This document shows positions 11,240-21,944 of a stretch of DNA of 64,000 nt, one piece after another (position 1 is the first letter of the stretch; every line of letters starts with the position of its first letter). Source of the stretch: Smallanthus sonchifolius (Eukaryota; Streptophyta; Magnoliopsida; Asterales; Asteraceae); the NCBI GenBank assembly GCA_023525975.1, contig CM042029.1, positions 88,704,849 through 88,768,848 of the forward strand. The letters are read 5' to 3'. The notes beneath the pieces are model-generated. The model was not told the origin of the DNA. It saw only the letters and a program-made list of their open reading frames with translations, and did no database searches. Both the position numbers and the translations under genes were made by a program.

Positions 11240-12052
11240 ATTCTATTAAGAAATGATGTTTAAAAGCGCATGTTTAGGTATAACAGATAGTTCGTTTACA
11301 ATTTCACATAATTCAAATGAATGTTTGGTATATGGTGTTCATCACTAATTTGAATATTTTTTGTAATATTTATTTCTTAATTTGGGAGGTTGGTAGATCA
11401 TATGTACCATGGTTTGTGACATGTTAAAAGTGATGATGCATAGGGTACAAGTTTCTACGGTATCGGTTTATTTTATTTTGTTAAGTGGTTGGTGCATACA
11501 TAGGATATAGAAACAAAAGAAAATTTGAGGATGACGTGGTAGTGGGCTGAGCTCTTATGAGTCTATGTGCACCACGTGGCACATGGTACTACCTGAGGCT
11601 GAGGGCCACATCAAGGGTCGGGTTATTCAGTCAAATCCTAAATACCTCAAATACCCTAATTACTCTAACAAATTACTCTAACAAATAAGAGAGTGTCATA
11701 TTAGTTTTACCAAAATTTAACTCTAAGTATTATAATTGGGGCACAACCCTAACTAATCTAAACCAATCCAACGGCTATCTCCTTCCAAAATTGATTGTCG
11801 AACACACGGGTAGACGGACCTGATTCTCTTACCCGTCACGGGTATCCGCAAGGTTTGCGACGGTGTACCCGTGGTACCTGATCAACCCGAAGACGTTACT
11901 AGAGTATGCACCCTAGAGGTATTTGGATTTCAGAATTAGCTAGGTCTCTCTAATTTATATGAACATAGGCCTGTTAACCCATTACAGTTTTTTTTATGTG
12001 GGCCGTTAGGATTTATATCAATTTGATTATTGAACCATGTTTGGGTGTCAAT
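11240..12052. other. Intergenic upstream of MATE copy 2, no element recognised
   Basis: No exon or paired repeat. A doubled tactctaacaaat word lies near 11660-11685. Distal promoter sequence of MATE copy 2 may lie here, but no site can be named. Confidence 0.4.
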
Positions 12053-12438
12053 TAAGGGTGTAAATGTGTCGAGTCGCTCAGCTCAAGATATTGGGGTACA
12101 TTTAGTTTAATGAACGAACTCGATCCTAAGCTTCACATATCAACCTAGAGCAGGCTCTCGGGCCTAAATGAGACTTTTATTTGTATAATTTCTATTTAAT
12201 ATATTCGATATATGTTTGTATGATAATAGTTATATATGAAGTTATGATGAAAGTAATTAGATCATATTTATTATGTTATATATAAAGAAATAATTAAAAA
12301 AATATATATAAATAAATAACAAACGAGACGAGCTCTAACTTGAAATTAAAGTTACTCTCGAGCTGAACATGAGGTTTATCTAAATGTGTCGACCTCAAGT
12401 ACAGGCTTAGGTTCGGGCTCAACTAGTTTACACATCTA
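12053..12438. mobile_element. hAT miniature element (degenerate), 386 bp
   Basis: Ends taagggtgtaaatgtg and tagtttacacatcta are imperfect inverted repeats of the same kind as the 23803-24214 element, with gagctcg/gctcga-rich shoulders and an AT-rich core. Flanks gtgtcaat (12045-12052) and gtttcgat (12439-12446) agree at six of eight positions, suggesting an aged 8 bp duplication. Confidence 0.6.
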
Positions 12439-12748
12439 GTTTCGATTGACCAAAAACCAAATTTGTCAAATTCTAAACTAATACAATAAACCAGTTAGTT
12501 GTTTGGTTTCACCCAATACAAACCCATTAAGCTGATCAGCAATTGGATTGGGCTGTTTACTATTTGATCCAGATAATGAATATCCATACCAACCACCTCT
12601 CTTCTTGTCCCCAGAGGTTATGGTAGGAAACTAGTGGAAATACTATTCGAAGTTGAGAACACTCCTAGAGAAAAATCAAGTGCTTATAACCGCACCAGCC
12701 CTTGAAAGTTAACACGACTAATATGTTTGTGAATTCTTAGATTTCAGG

Positions 12749-15700
12749 ATGGATGATGAGATCAACACAAAACTTCTTCGACACGAAGAAGAGGAAGAAG
12801 GTGACCTAAAACAAAGGATATGGACAGAATCGAAAAAAATATGGAGAGTTGCGTTGCCAGGTGTCATATCACGGTTTTGTGCATTCGGAACTATCATCGT
12901 CACCCAGTCATTTATTGGCCATGTGAACGACATAGATCTTGCCGGCTACGCACTTGTTCAATCGCTTAGCGTCCGATTCGTCAACGGAATACTTGTAAGT
13001 AAACCAAAGTTGTTTAGTTATAAGTTATAACTAATAAAACTGTTCGTAAACTTAGTTGACTTATTAAAAAAGTTAACGCATACAAGTAACATGTATTATT
13101 CAATTGTATCAATAGTTGGGAATGTCGAGTGCAACCGAAACCCTTTGTGGACAAGCATTTGGAGCCGGACAGCACCACATGATGGGCATTTACTTGCAAC
13201 GATCATGGATCGTTGACTTGATTACTTTGACCGTTTTACTCCCGATCTTCATCTTTGGTTCCCAAATCTTTAAACTCGTTGGCGAGGAAGAATCGATAGC
13301 AAACAGTGGTGGATACATATCATTATGGTTCATTCCTTTCGTCTATAACTTTGTTTTTAGCTTGACAATACAAATGTTTCTACAAGCACAGTTAAAGAAC
13401 ATGATTATTGCATGGCTTTCTGCTTTTCAATTCGCGATCCATATACCTTTATCATTCCTCTTCGTGTATAAGCTGAACATGGGGATCGCGGGTGCCATGA
13501 TTGCACTCTCGATGTCTTCGTGGGTTCTTGTGATCGGTGAATTCATATACGTTTTTGGAGGATGGTGTCCGCATTCATGGAAAGGGTTTACTGTAGCTGC
13601 TTTTAAGGATCTTGTTCCTGTTGTGAAGCTCTCATTATCTTCTGGTGTGATGGTCTGGTAAGTATTTACACAACCCGTTTATCACCCCTAGGCCGCATTG
13701 GCACTCTTAGTTCCCGTCGTCGCTAACCTTTGAAACATTTTTTGTAGCATAAGGGTCTTTATTTAAAAAAAAAGATTAAAGTACCATTTTCGTCCCCGTG
13801 GTTTGACCATTTTAGCCACTTTCATCCAATTTTTTTTTTTAGCTTCTTCGTCTCTGACTTTTCAAAATCTAGCCGTTTTCATCCAACTGAGTAGCTCCGT
13901 CTACATTTTAACATTAAATCAGGGACAATTTTGGTTAAATCAGGGGCAATCTGGTTAGATTTTATCCTATGATTTTCAAACCGACCTCTGATTTAATGTT
14001 AAAATGTAGACGGAGTTAGCCAAGTGGATGAAAATGGCTAGATTTTGAAAAGTTATGGACGAAAAAGCTAAAAAAAAGTTTTTGGATGAAAGTGACAAAA
14101 ATAGCCAAACTACAGGGACGAAAATGACACTTTACTCTTAAATGTTTTCTGACTAGCATACAAAATATTCATCAAGTTAAGAAACTGTTTTTTAACTATG
14201 AATGTCAAACTGTGGTCTAATTTTGTTTTGAATGTGTAGCTTGGAGTTATGGTACAATGCTGTTCTAGTCTTACTTGCTGGATACACGGCAAACGCCGAG
14301 GTTGCAATATCCGCCTTCTCCATTTGGTATAAACTCCTGTTACTATTTCTCTGTTTTGATTAATTCAAGAAGGAGATAAAACTCGTTTTTGCGACTTTTT
14401 TGCAGCCTGAATGTTAACGCGTGGGAGTTTATGATAAGCCTTGGTTTCTTAGGTGCTGCATGGTAAGTGATCAATGGATCCTTTTCAAATCATACTTATT
14501 TTGACCCGTTACCCAACCCACTCCTTTGCCACTATATCTTCTCATTCTTTTGTGTATTTGACTATATGACTTTTATTGTAACTTTAACATGTATATAGTG
14601 TTCGGGTGGCGAATGAATTAGGGAGAGGAAACGCGAAAGCAGTAAGGTTTTCGATACAAGTCTTGTTGGGGACTTCCATTGTAATTGGGGTGTTCTTCTT
14701 TGTTCTTTGTTTGGTGTTTGGCAAAAAACTCGCATACTTGTTTACGGATGACGATAGAGTTGCAGATACAGTATCGGATCTTTCTTTACTTCTATCTTTT
14801 TCGGTTTTGTTGAACAGCATTTACCCTGTTCTGTCTGGTAACTCCTTCCATTTCATAAAACATCTATTGTTGGAAATGTTTACAAAGTTTGTTTATAAGT
14901 TCATCATCCTTAAGTTTGTAAATAAAGTTGTAATTGTCATCAGGGGTGGCGGTTGGAGCTGGTTTGCAGTCGGTTGTAGCAATCGTTAACCTTGTTTGCT
15001 TTTACCTCATTGGTATTCCATTAGGAGCTTTGCTTGGATATTTAACGAGTCTTGAAGTTAAGGTACATAAAAGTAGGAGTAAAGTGCAATTTTCGTTCTT
15101 GTGTTTTGGTCATTTAGCCACTTTCATTCAAAAATTTCTTTTAGCTTTTTCGTCCCTGAGTTTTCAAAATCTAGTCATTTTCATCCAACTGACTAACTTC
15201 GTCTACATTTTAACGTTAAGTTAAGGGAAATATTGGTTAAATCAGGGGTAATTTGATTAGATTTTAACCTATGAGTTTCAAACCAACCCTTGATTTAACG
15301 TTAAATTGTAGACGGAGTTAGTTATTTGGATACTAAATGACTAGATTTTGAAAAGTCATGGACGGAAAAGCTAAAAAAAGTTTTTGGATTAAAGTGGTTA
15401 AAATGGTCAAACCACATGGGCAAAAATGACACTTTACTCTAAAAATAATGTTCAGCAATTAAAAACTCTTGTATACTCCATGTTTTCGATGATTGATTCG
15501 TATTACTTAATAGGGGATATGGATCGGAATGATTGGTGGTGTTCTAACACAAACGATTACGCTTGTATATATGACTTGGAGAACAGACTGGGATGATCAG
15601 GTAAATTCACAAGAAATGAACATGAATTGTTTTCAAAATTTGATATAAACTTGGATTGTTTTTCGACTCACACGTAGGTCAAGAAGGCTTCAGAACGTCT

Positions 15701-15758
15701 CACGCGGTTTTACTTAAAGTCGGATGAAACTACCGAGCAAGTTACTAACGAGCTATGA
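12749..15758 (+). CDS. MATE/DETOXIFICATION transporter, copy 2 (complete, 485 aa)
   Basis: Membrane antiporter of the MATE family, of the plant DTX type. Exons: 12749-12994, 13116-13657, 14240-14326, 14406-14462, 14599-14837, 14944-15062, 15514-15600, 15678-15758; together 1458 nt with no stop and GT-AG borders throughout. The cytosolic N-terminus has an acidic cluster (residues 13-19), then RIWTESKKIWRVALP begins the first MatE repeat. ETLCGQAFGAG lies at residues 90-100 and VRVANELGRGN starts near 312. About twelve hydrophobic segments are readable. The start is fixed by agreement with copy 3. Introns 2 and 6 hold related inverted-repeat elements (13774-14137, 15077-15439). Copies 1 and 3 flank it on the same strand, pointing to tandem duplication. 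Substrate and membrane are not determinable here; relatives sit at tonoplast or plasma membrane. Confidence 0.93.
13774..14137. mobile_element. Mutator-like miniature element in intron 2 of MATE copy 2
   Basis: Inverted arms begin gattaaagtaccattttcgt and end acgaaaatgacactttactc, with long shared inner words (tccgtctacattttaaca and its complement). The family equals that at 15077-15439. The left edge is an A-run, which obscures any 9 bp duplication (right flank ttaaatgtt). Confidence 0.85.
15077..15439. mobile_element. Mutator-like miniature element in intron 6 of MATE copy 2
   Basis: Ends gagtaaagtgcaattttcgt and aaaaatgacactttactc are inverted repeats, and the interior matches the intron 2 element throughout. 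Flanks taaaagtag (15068-15076) and taaaaataa (15440-15448) agree at seven of nine positions. Confidence 0.85.
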
Positions 15759-18700
15759 TAATGATGTGGTCTCAGTCTGTGTTCATATATGATTTTTACT
15801 TAAATGTCCATTGATTCTTGCTTACATTGAATAAAGATGAGTTTATAAATCCTGTCAAATCTCTAAATCTTGTAGAATACTTTTTTATTTTGTTGATTCT
15901 CATTCGATTGTGCCTTTACATACTATTTACTGTGATATTAGGGGTGTCTAACTCTCATTGTTTCAAGATCTGGCTATTGTTATTTTATTACGTTTATTGA
16001 TGCTTTTAGTCATTTCACGTGGATGTATCATTTATCTTATTGCTCACACGTTTCTTTCCAGCATTTCAAACCCCTTGTTGAAAATCTCTTCTCATGCACC
16101 ATTAAACATCTACAGCGTGATGATACATGGTCAGATGACCAAATGCCTTTTAGACTCCCGCTTTTGCGTGTTGTATTGCATGTCCCTACCCACCCAACAA
16201 AACGTGGTTGTTGAGCGGAAAACCACCACTTTTTTTAATTCCGTTGGAATCTAGTCCATTGAAAATTACCGACGGGTGTGCTAGTCCTTCAGTATTCACC
16301 GATGGATTTCAGTAACTTCTACCCCACATGATACTTCAATGGGCCTTGTAATATTTTTTTAGGTTGGTTAGAACACATGTTTATGATAGCAAACCAACTG
16401 ACAACAAGTACAACGTCATATATTAACATATCATCTGACTAGACATTAAAGGGCCTTGTGTTTATTGTGTTACTAGATTTGTTAGAACACATGTTTATCA
16501 TACCAAACCAACTAATAAATAGGTATTTACAAACAAACTAAAATATACATGTACATCACATGAATTACATTTTATTTAAAGATCCGAATGATAGATTAAA
16601 TTATAATATTCACTAATCTCCACGCATTAACGTATATCACCACTGTTTAACTACGTATTTCCTGATTTTTATATGTGTGCCCATGCACGTCCCTATGTCC
16701 TAGCGCGGACAACATGTGACAACACGTGGGACATGTTCCCTTATATTTATATGTGAGCCCACCAAGTTCCCATCGTTGGTTGTACGCATCACATTTGAAT
16801 AATAACCGATATATATGCGCACACGACTAATCCAATATAACCTATTGTGGTTGTGAGCCTCACTTTACATTCTGAGACCACCAATTTTAACCCAATATAG
16901 CGTGCACGCATAGTTAAATAACTAACTACTCCTAGTACGAGCGTGCCTCTACATTCTAAGTGTGCACATCTAAGAATACGTACCCATGGGGAATATTTGA
17001 ATTATGAGACCACGAATTCCAACATACACACTAACATCGATCTGTCATGTTTGTAAATCTTCTTGCAGACCACGTGCAAACAATAACCTGCTCAAATAAC
17101 AGATTCAAAGTTGAGTTCGCCATATGACGAGCAATTCCAACTGGCTATTCTGTGGTGTATATACATTTTGTGTGGAAATATGTGAAGTACTGGAGTTATA
17201 GAAATGTAAACCAAAGTATGTGTTCAAAGAAACAAGGTTGGGCTCGTGTGATTTATATCTCGTCTCTTTATGCATTTCCAACAGAAACCCGTTGGAAACC
17301 TGTATAAGGCAAAGTAGGAATCATATCTGAAAAGCCTTGTGGGAAAGTGAGTTTTTTTTCTTCGAAATTTCTGATGGACTGCTCATCGTAGATCACATCT
17401 TATACGAATGAGCCGAAATCTTTTCTGGAAAAAGGTTGTGGCCAGAAAACTATTGATCTGATATGACTAGCGGATTAGCGACAAAATTAAATGAAAGGTC
17501 TCAATTATTACTAAGTGTATATAGATTAAAATTATCACATGATTTATATTTGTATATTTTATTACAAGTGTATATATATTAAAATTAAATGAAAGGTCTC
17601 AATTATTCTTTTACTATGTATTTGTATTTACGCAACCAAATTTGAATAATTATCTATCCATCTAGCTAATAGTTTGGAATTAAGCCATAAAACACAGGCA
17701 CTACTAGTGGTTAAAACCCTTAACGATAATCTATAACCAAAATTCAATTTTGCTTCAATACTTTTGAAAAAGACAACTTATTTGACACAATCCACACACT
17801 GCGATGTCTTATGTATATTCCAGGCCCAGTAAATCCAAACTCCAATGTATTCCATGACCTCATCAATCATTTTGTCTTCCACTTCTGTTCAGTCTTAGAT
17901 AATGGTCATTCACCAATCACCACACATGCACCAACATCCATACAGACATACTGTGTGTGTGTGATAGAGCAAAGGCCACTGCACATCATCTTCTTCTTCA
18001 CTATCCCTTTAGCTTGTGGCATCTAGCTAGTTTCCTCAACTAGTAAGTTCAATTTCTTTACCATTTTTATTTATTTGTTTTTTTTATTTTTAACTGCGGG
18101 GATTTTTGTTAATAAAAGAGGACTAGCAAGGAGCTAGAACACAAGAGAAAATGTTACAGGGATATGAATCAAAAGAAAATTTTACACCACCTCATCCAAT
18201 CTAAATTATCCATTTTACCCCTACGTTTTACGTACCCACAAAACTGACAATGATTTTATATCGACCAAAGCTTCTTTGGGCAGGGGTAGATTCTTGTTGA
18301 ATGTTTTACGATTTCTTTCTATCCATAAACACCATAGTGTTGTTAATATTTCTTATGACCGTCGGCCATAGGCTATCAGATGAATCAATTTGACTGTATT
18401 GTTTATTATTATTATTATTATTATTTAAAATCTACTAACAAGTGGATCACATGATGTTGAAAAGTATGTGATAATATTTAAACTTTGGATGTCTCACTGA
18501 TAGAATATTCTAGGTTTTGGATATCATGTTTCCCCCACATAGCATTTTAAATCATGTACTAATCAGTTTTAGATTTTAATATTCAGTGTGTATATGAAAT
18601 CAATAATAAAATTAGGCATGATCCAATGAATCTTAACATCTATGTGACAAAGGGCACATTATTCGGCCTCTGCACTAGACTATGCAACAATATATTGTTT

Positions 18701-19320
18701 CTTGAAACTCTAGCTGATGAGGACAAATCTTGGAAACACACAATATATAGTAGTATAACATCTATCATTAGGACAGCCATCACGATCTGCATCTCCATAG
18801 GCATGAATGGAAAACTAGAAGATCAAGGAATGGTCAATATGTGTGTAATAGTGCCTTTGAGATACCGAAGAATAGGCTTAACTACAATCCAATGACAAGT
18901 CAGTAATTTTTCAAAGGAACTCTGAAACTTCACTAACAACATCATCAATCTTAGGACATGACACGGTACTGAAGGGCACCAACAGTACTACGGAAGACAC
19001 CAGAGTATATAATAAATTGCACTGACTAAGTTCAATAAGATGTGAAAGTCAAAGAGATACCGTTGTTAGAAGAGGTGAAGAGTGTAAGCGGTTAGGCGTG
19101 TGAATGAGGCTGTTCGGCTCGGTTTTGAGCTCCATCCGCACCAAACTTGAACTGAAGTTTTCAGTTATTGGAAAAAGTTATCCAATCGGTTTACGGTTAC
19201 TTGGTGGGATCGAATAATTTCAACTTAAACAAAGCAGAAATTTTAAAAAGTTAGGCCATTTAGGAGCATTCATTTTTAAAAGACGAAGAAATGGCCAATT
19301 GGAGCTTATTTTTCTATCAC
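15759..19320. other. 3.5 kb between MATE copies 2 and 3, no gene recognised
   Basis: Begins with the 3' UTR of copy 2. Direct repeats of about 65 bp containing gttagaacacatgtttat occur near 16370 and 16480, and a repeat of aaattaaatgaaaggtctca near 17487 and 17583. An (ATT)n tract sits at about 18402-18424. Open frames at 15818, 15958 and 18626 (89 codons) show no family motif. Confidence 0.5.
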
Positions 19321-19700
19321 TCTTAGTGATGCGATCCAGTCCACTCCACCTGCTGGCCCAGTATCACAGCCTGCCATAGTTCCATCGGCCCAAGCTGAAA
19401 GGCCCAAGAGGGTTATCGTTAAACCAAGGAAGCTTCAAGATTAAGTCAACAAGCCATTATCCCATGCTCCTCCTTTTTAGTAGCTGATTTTTCTTTCTTT
19501 TCGGTTTCCTCATTTCCACGTTTACACGTTCTTTTACTGCACTTTCAGTTAGCTTTCTTTTTCATGTATTTAAGCTTTTGAAGATGGAATAAAAAATAAT
19601 GAGAAAATTGTCCCAAATATCTTGTTCTTTCTCTTGTTTTCTTGGGAGTGTTTGCCTACTAAAAAGGCTTCATCATTTAGCATTAGAAATCATTTTTAAA
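19320..19700 (+). mobile_element. Possible 3' end of a retroelement (remnant)
   Basis: A short frame ends ...AERPKRVIVKPRKLQD at a TAA (19442-19444), a basic tail reminiscent of retroelement polyprotein ends. It is followed by pyrimidine-rich, LTR-like sequence with aataaaaaataa. No RT, integrase or defined LTR border is visible, so this is a weak call. Confidence 0.25.
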
Positions 19701-19859
19701 CGACCATCTGCATTAGTGTTGTACAAATATCATTTTTTTAACCGGAACAAGTTTCAACATTTGAACTAATGTGCAACCACAACCATTCCCTTCCAACCAA
19801 TAACCGTCAAGGGCTTCGTGAACATACTAGAAGACAAGTGCCCGTGATGTGCATGCCAT

Positions 19860-20387
19860 TAGGGCTGCAAAAGAATAGAACGAACACGAACAAAACCTTT
19901 TCGTGTTCGTTCATTAAGAAAGTTTTATGTCCGTTCGTGCTTGTTTGATAATTTTATGTAACGAACGTAAATGGACACAAATGAATGCAAACGAACGTTC
20001 ATGAACATAAACGAACACAAATTTATTTAATAATAAAATCAATATTTTCACCTGAAATTAACATTACACAAAATCCACCAAAAATAAATATAAAGTACTT
20101 GACAGTTGACATAATTATCTACACATGCTTGACATAATTATCAAAAACATTGTTAACATAAACGAACGAACATAAATGAATACATTACCAAATTTTCACA
20201 AAATAAATGAACACATTACCAAATTTTCACGAACATGAATGAACGAACACAACCTATGTTCATGTTCCTTCATTTAACAAAACGGACGAAACTTATTGTT
20301 CGTGTTCGTTCATTTATTAAACGAACGAACTTCGCACCGCACGGTTCATGAACTATTCATTGAACTTTCGGTTCGTTTGCAGTCCTA
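19860..20387. mobile_element. hAT miniature element, 528 bp (GAACGAAC family)
   Basis: Ends tagggctgcaaaagaa and gttcgtttgcagtccta form imperfect inverted repeats. Flanks catgccat (19852-19859) and catgcaat (20388-20395) match at seven of eight positions. Subterminal cgaacgaac / gttcgttcg words are dense on both sides, and the core is AT-rich. Same family as 28981-29491. Confidence 0.85.
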
Positions 20388-20451
20388 CATGCAATTCCAT
20401 ATGCACTTCTTAGTCCCAACCCCTTTTCCATCACGACCTTGTACTATAGCT

Positions 20452-20919
20452 TCTGTGTGATGTAGTGCATCATATTTGTGCATTTGTCTCCCTTTGTATT
20501 GAACATAAACAAACATAAGATTATCTAAAGACTTACTTGTGGATAATTATATATTGGATTTGTGTAGATCTGTGTGATGTAGTGCATCATATTTGTGCAT
20601 TTGTCTCCCTTTGTATTGAACATAAACAAACATAAGATTATCTAAAGAGTTACTTGTGGATAATTATATATTGGATTTGTGTAGATCTGTGTGATGTAGT
20701 GCATCATATTTGTGCATTTGTCTCCCTTTGTATTCAACATAAACAAACATAAGATTATCTAAAGAGTTACTTGTGGATAATTATATATTGGATTTGTGTA
20801 GATCTGTGTGATGTAGTGCATCATATTTGTGCATTTGTCTCCCTTTGTATTGAACATAAACAAACATAAGATTATCTAAAGAGTTACTTGTGGATAATTA
20901 TATATTGGATTTGTGTAGA
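20452..20919 (+). repeat. Tandem repeat, 4 x 117 bp
   Basis: Units start at 20452, 20569, 20686 and 20803 with tctgtgtgatgtagtgcatc. They differ at only one or two positions each (for example tattgaacat / tattcaacat), so the expansion looks recent. No open frame spans it. Confidence 0.95.
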
Positions 20920-21357
20920 TGTAATCTCTTGTATCAAGTGAAACTTTTGCTTTCAAACATGACTGAATGGAGAACATGATTGGTGTAAATATTAAGTATA
21001 ACAAGGGACAAGACTTTGTTAACTTGTTAGAAACTAGTTGACAATGAATTAGATAAAAACAGTTGTAGATATACTTAGTTTCGTACCAAGCATCAGATGG
21101 CCTCATGTACCAACACATCCTTCTTAGTTTTATAATCGGTTCTGTTATGGGTTAATCGACTGTGCAATACATCAAAACCAAATCCAAACCATAATTTTTT
21201 GTTAATCAGTTGCTTATCTAAAGTTTATGTTGATTAATTCAGTTACGGTTAAGTTAATTTGGTTATTTGCTCACCCCTAAAGGTAGCCTGAATCCTTAAA
21301 AAGCAGCTCAAAATACTCTTGTCATTTGGAGAAAACTAGAGTATAGATGACTCTTAG
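20920..21357. other. Intergenic, nothing recognised
   Basis: AT-rich spacer between the tandem repeat and the copia fossil; a minus-strand open frame of 80 codons shows no family motif. Confidence 0.5.
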
Positions 21358-21823
21358 TTAGATAGGCACGACAGTAAACAAATAGAGATGTATCATACAA
21401 GCACTATGAAAAACCAAAAGCTTATAGAACGGAAGACAACGTAGAAAACCAAGCTCTCGGAGTTTGCTTAAGGCTATAGATAGCCTTTTGAAGCATACAA
21501 ACCTAATAAGGGCGAGTGGAGTCAACAAATATAGGGTTTGAGAAACGTAAAAAACCTTAGATAGATCACCATTAAGAAAAGTGTTATTTGACATCTACCT
21601 ATTAGATATCCCAACCATGAGAGAAAGCAACGGATAAAATCATTCTGATAGTCGCCGGTTTAACAACTATGTTAAAAGTCTCAGTGTAACTAATGCCTGT
21701 CTCATAAAAGTCATTAGCAACTAGACGGGCTTTATAACGACTAACAGAACCACCAAGGTGTAGTTTAATCCAATAAACCCACTTACATCTAACAATATAA
21801 ACATGTGGTGGGACATGCACCAA
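21358..21823 (-). pseudogene. Copia reverse-transcriptase fragment
   Basis: The minus strand from 21823 reads KWVYWIKLHLGGSVSRYKAR, then LVANDFYE, ETFNIVVKPATIRMILSVA and GWDI, the N-terminal part of a copia RT. After a frame change it continues (VSNNTFLNGDLS, eroded further on) to about 21358. The catalytic YVDD is absent, and no LTR is attached. It ends only about 120 bp before the start codon of MATE copy 3, so that gene's proximal promoter region is partly retroelement-derived. Confidence 0.85.
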
Positions 21824-21944
21824 CCTATAAAGTGCAATGAAGAAATTTATGAGCGCATTGCATCACATAATTCTCGGTTTTTCAATTAAAGGAAGACCGG
21901 AACTTCACAATCACAAATGTGTGTATAATTTCTCGATTTTTAGG

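Noticed and set aside
18626..18895. 89-codon open frame starting MNLNIYVTKGTL
   Set aside because: No motif, no splice context and no support beyond being open; left as unexplained intergenic sequence.
21837..21944. Upstream in-frame ATG for MATE copy 3 (36 extra residues)
   Set aside because: Copy 2 starts at the position equivalent to 21945, and the extra residues have no counterpart in copy 2.
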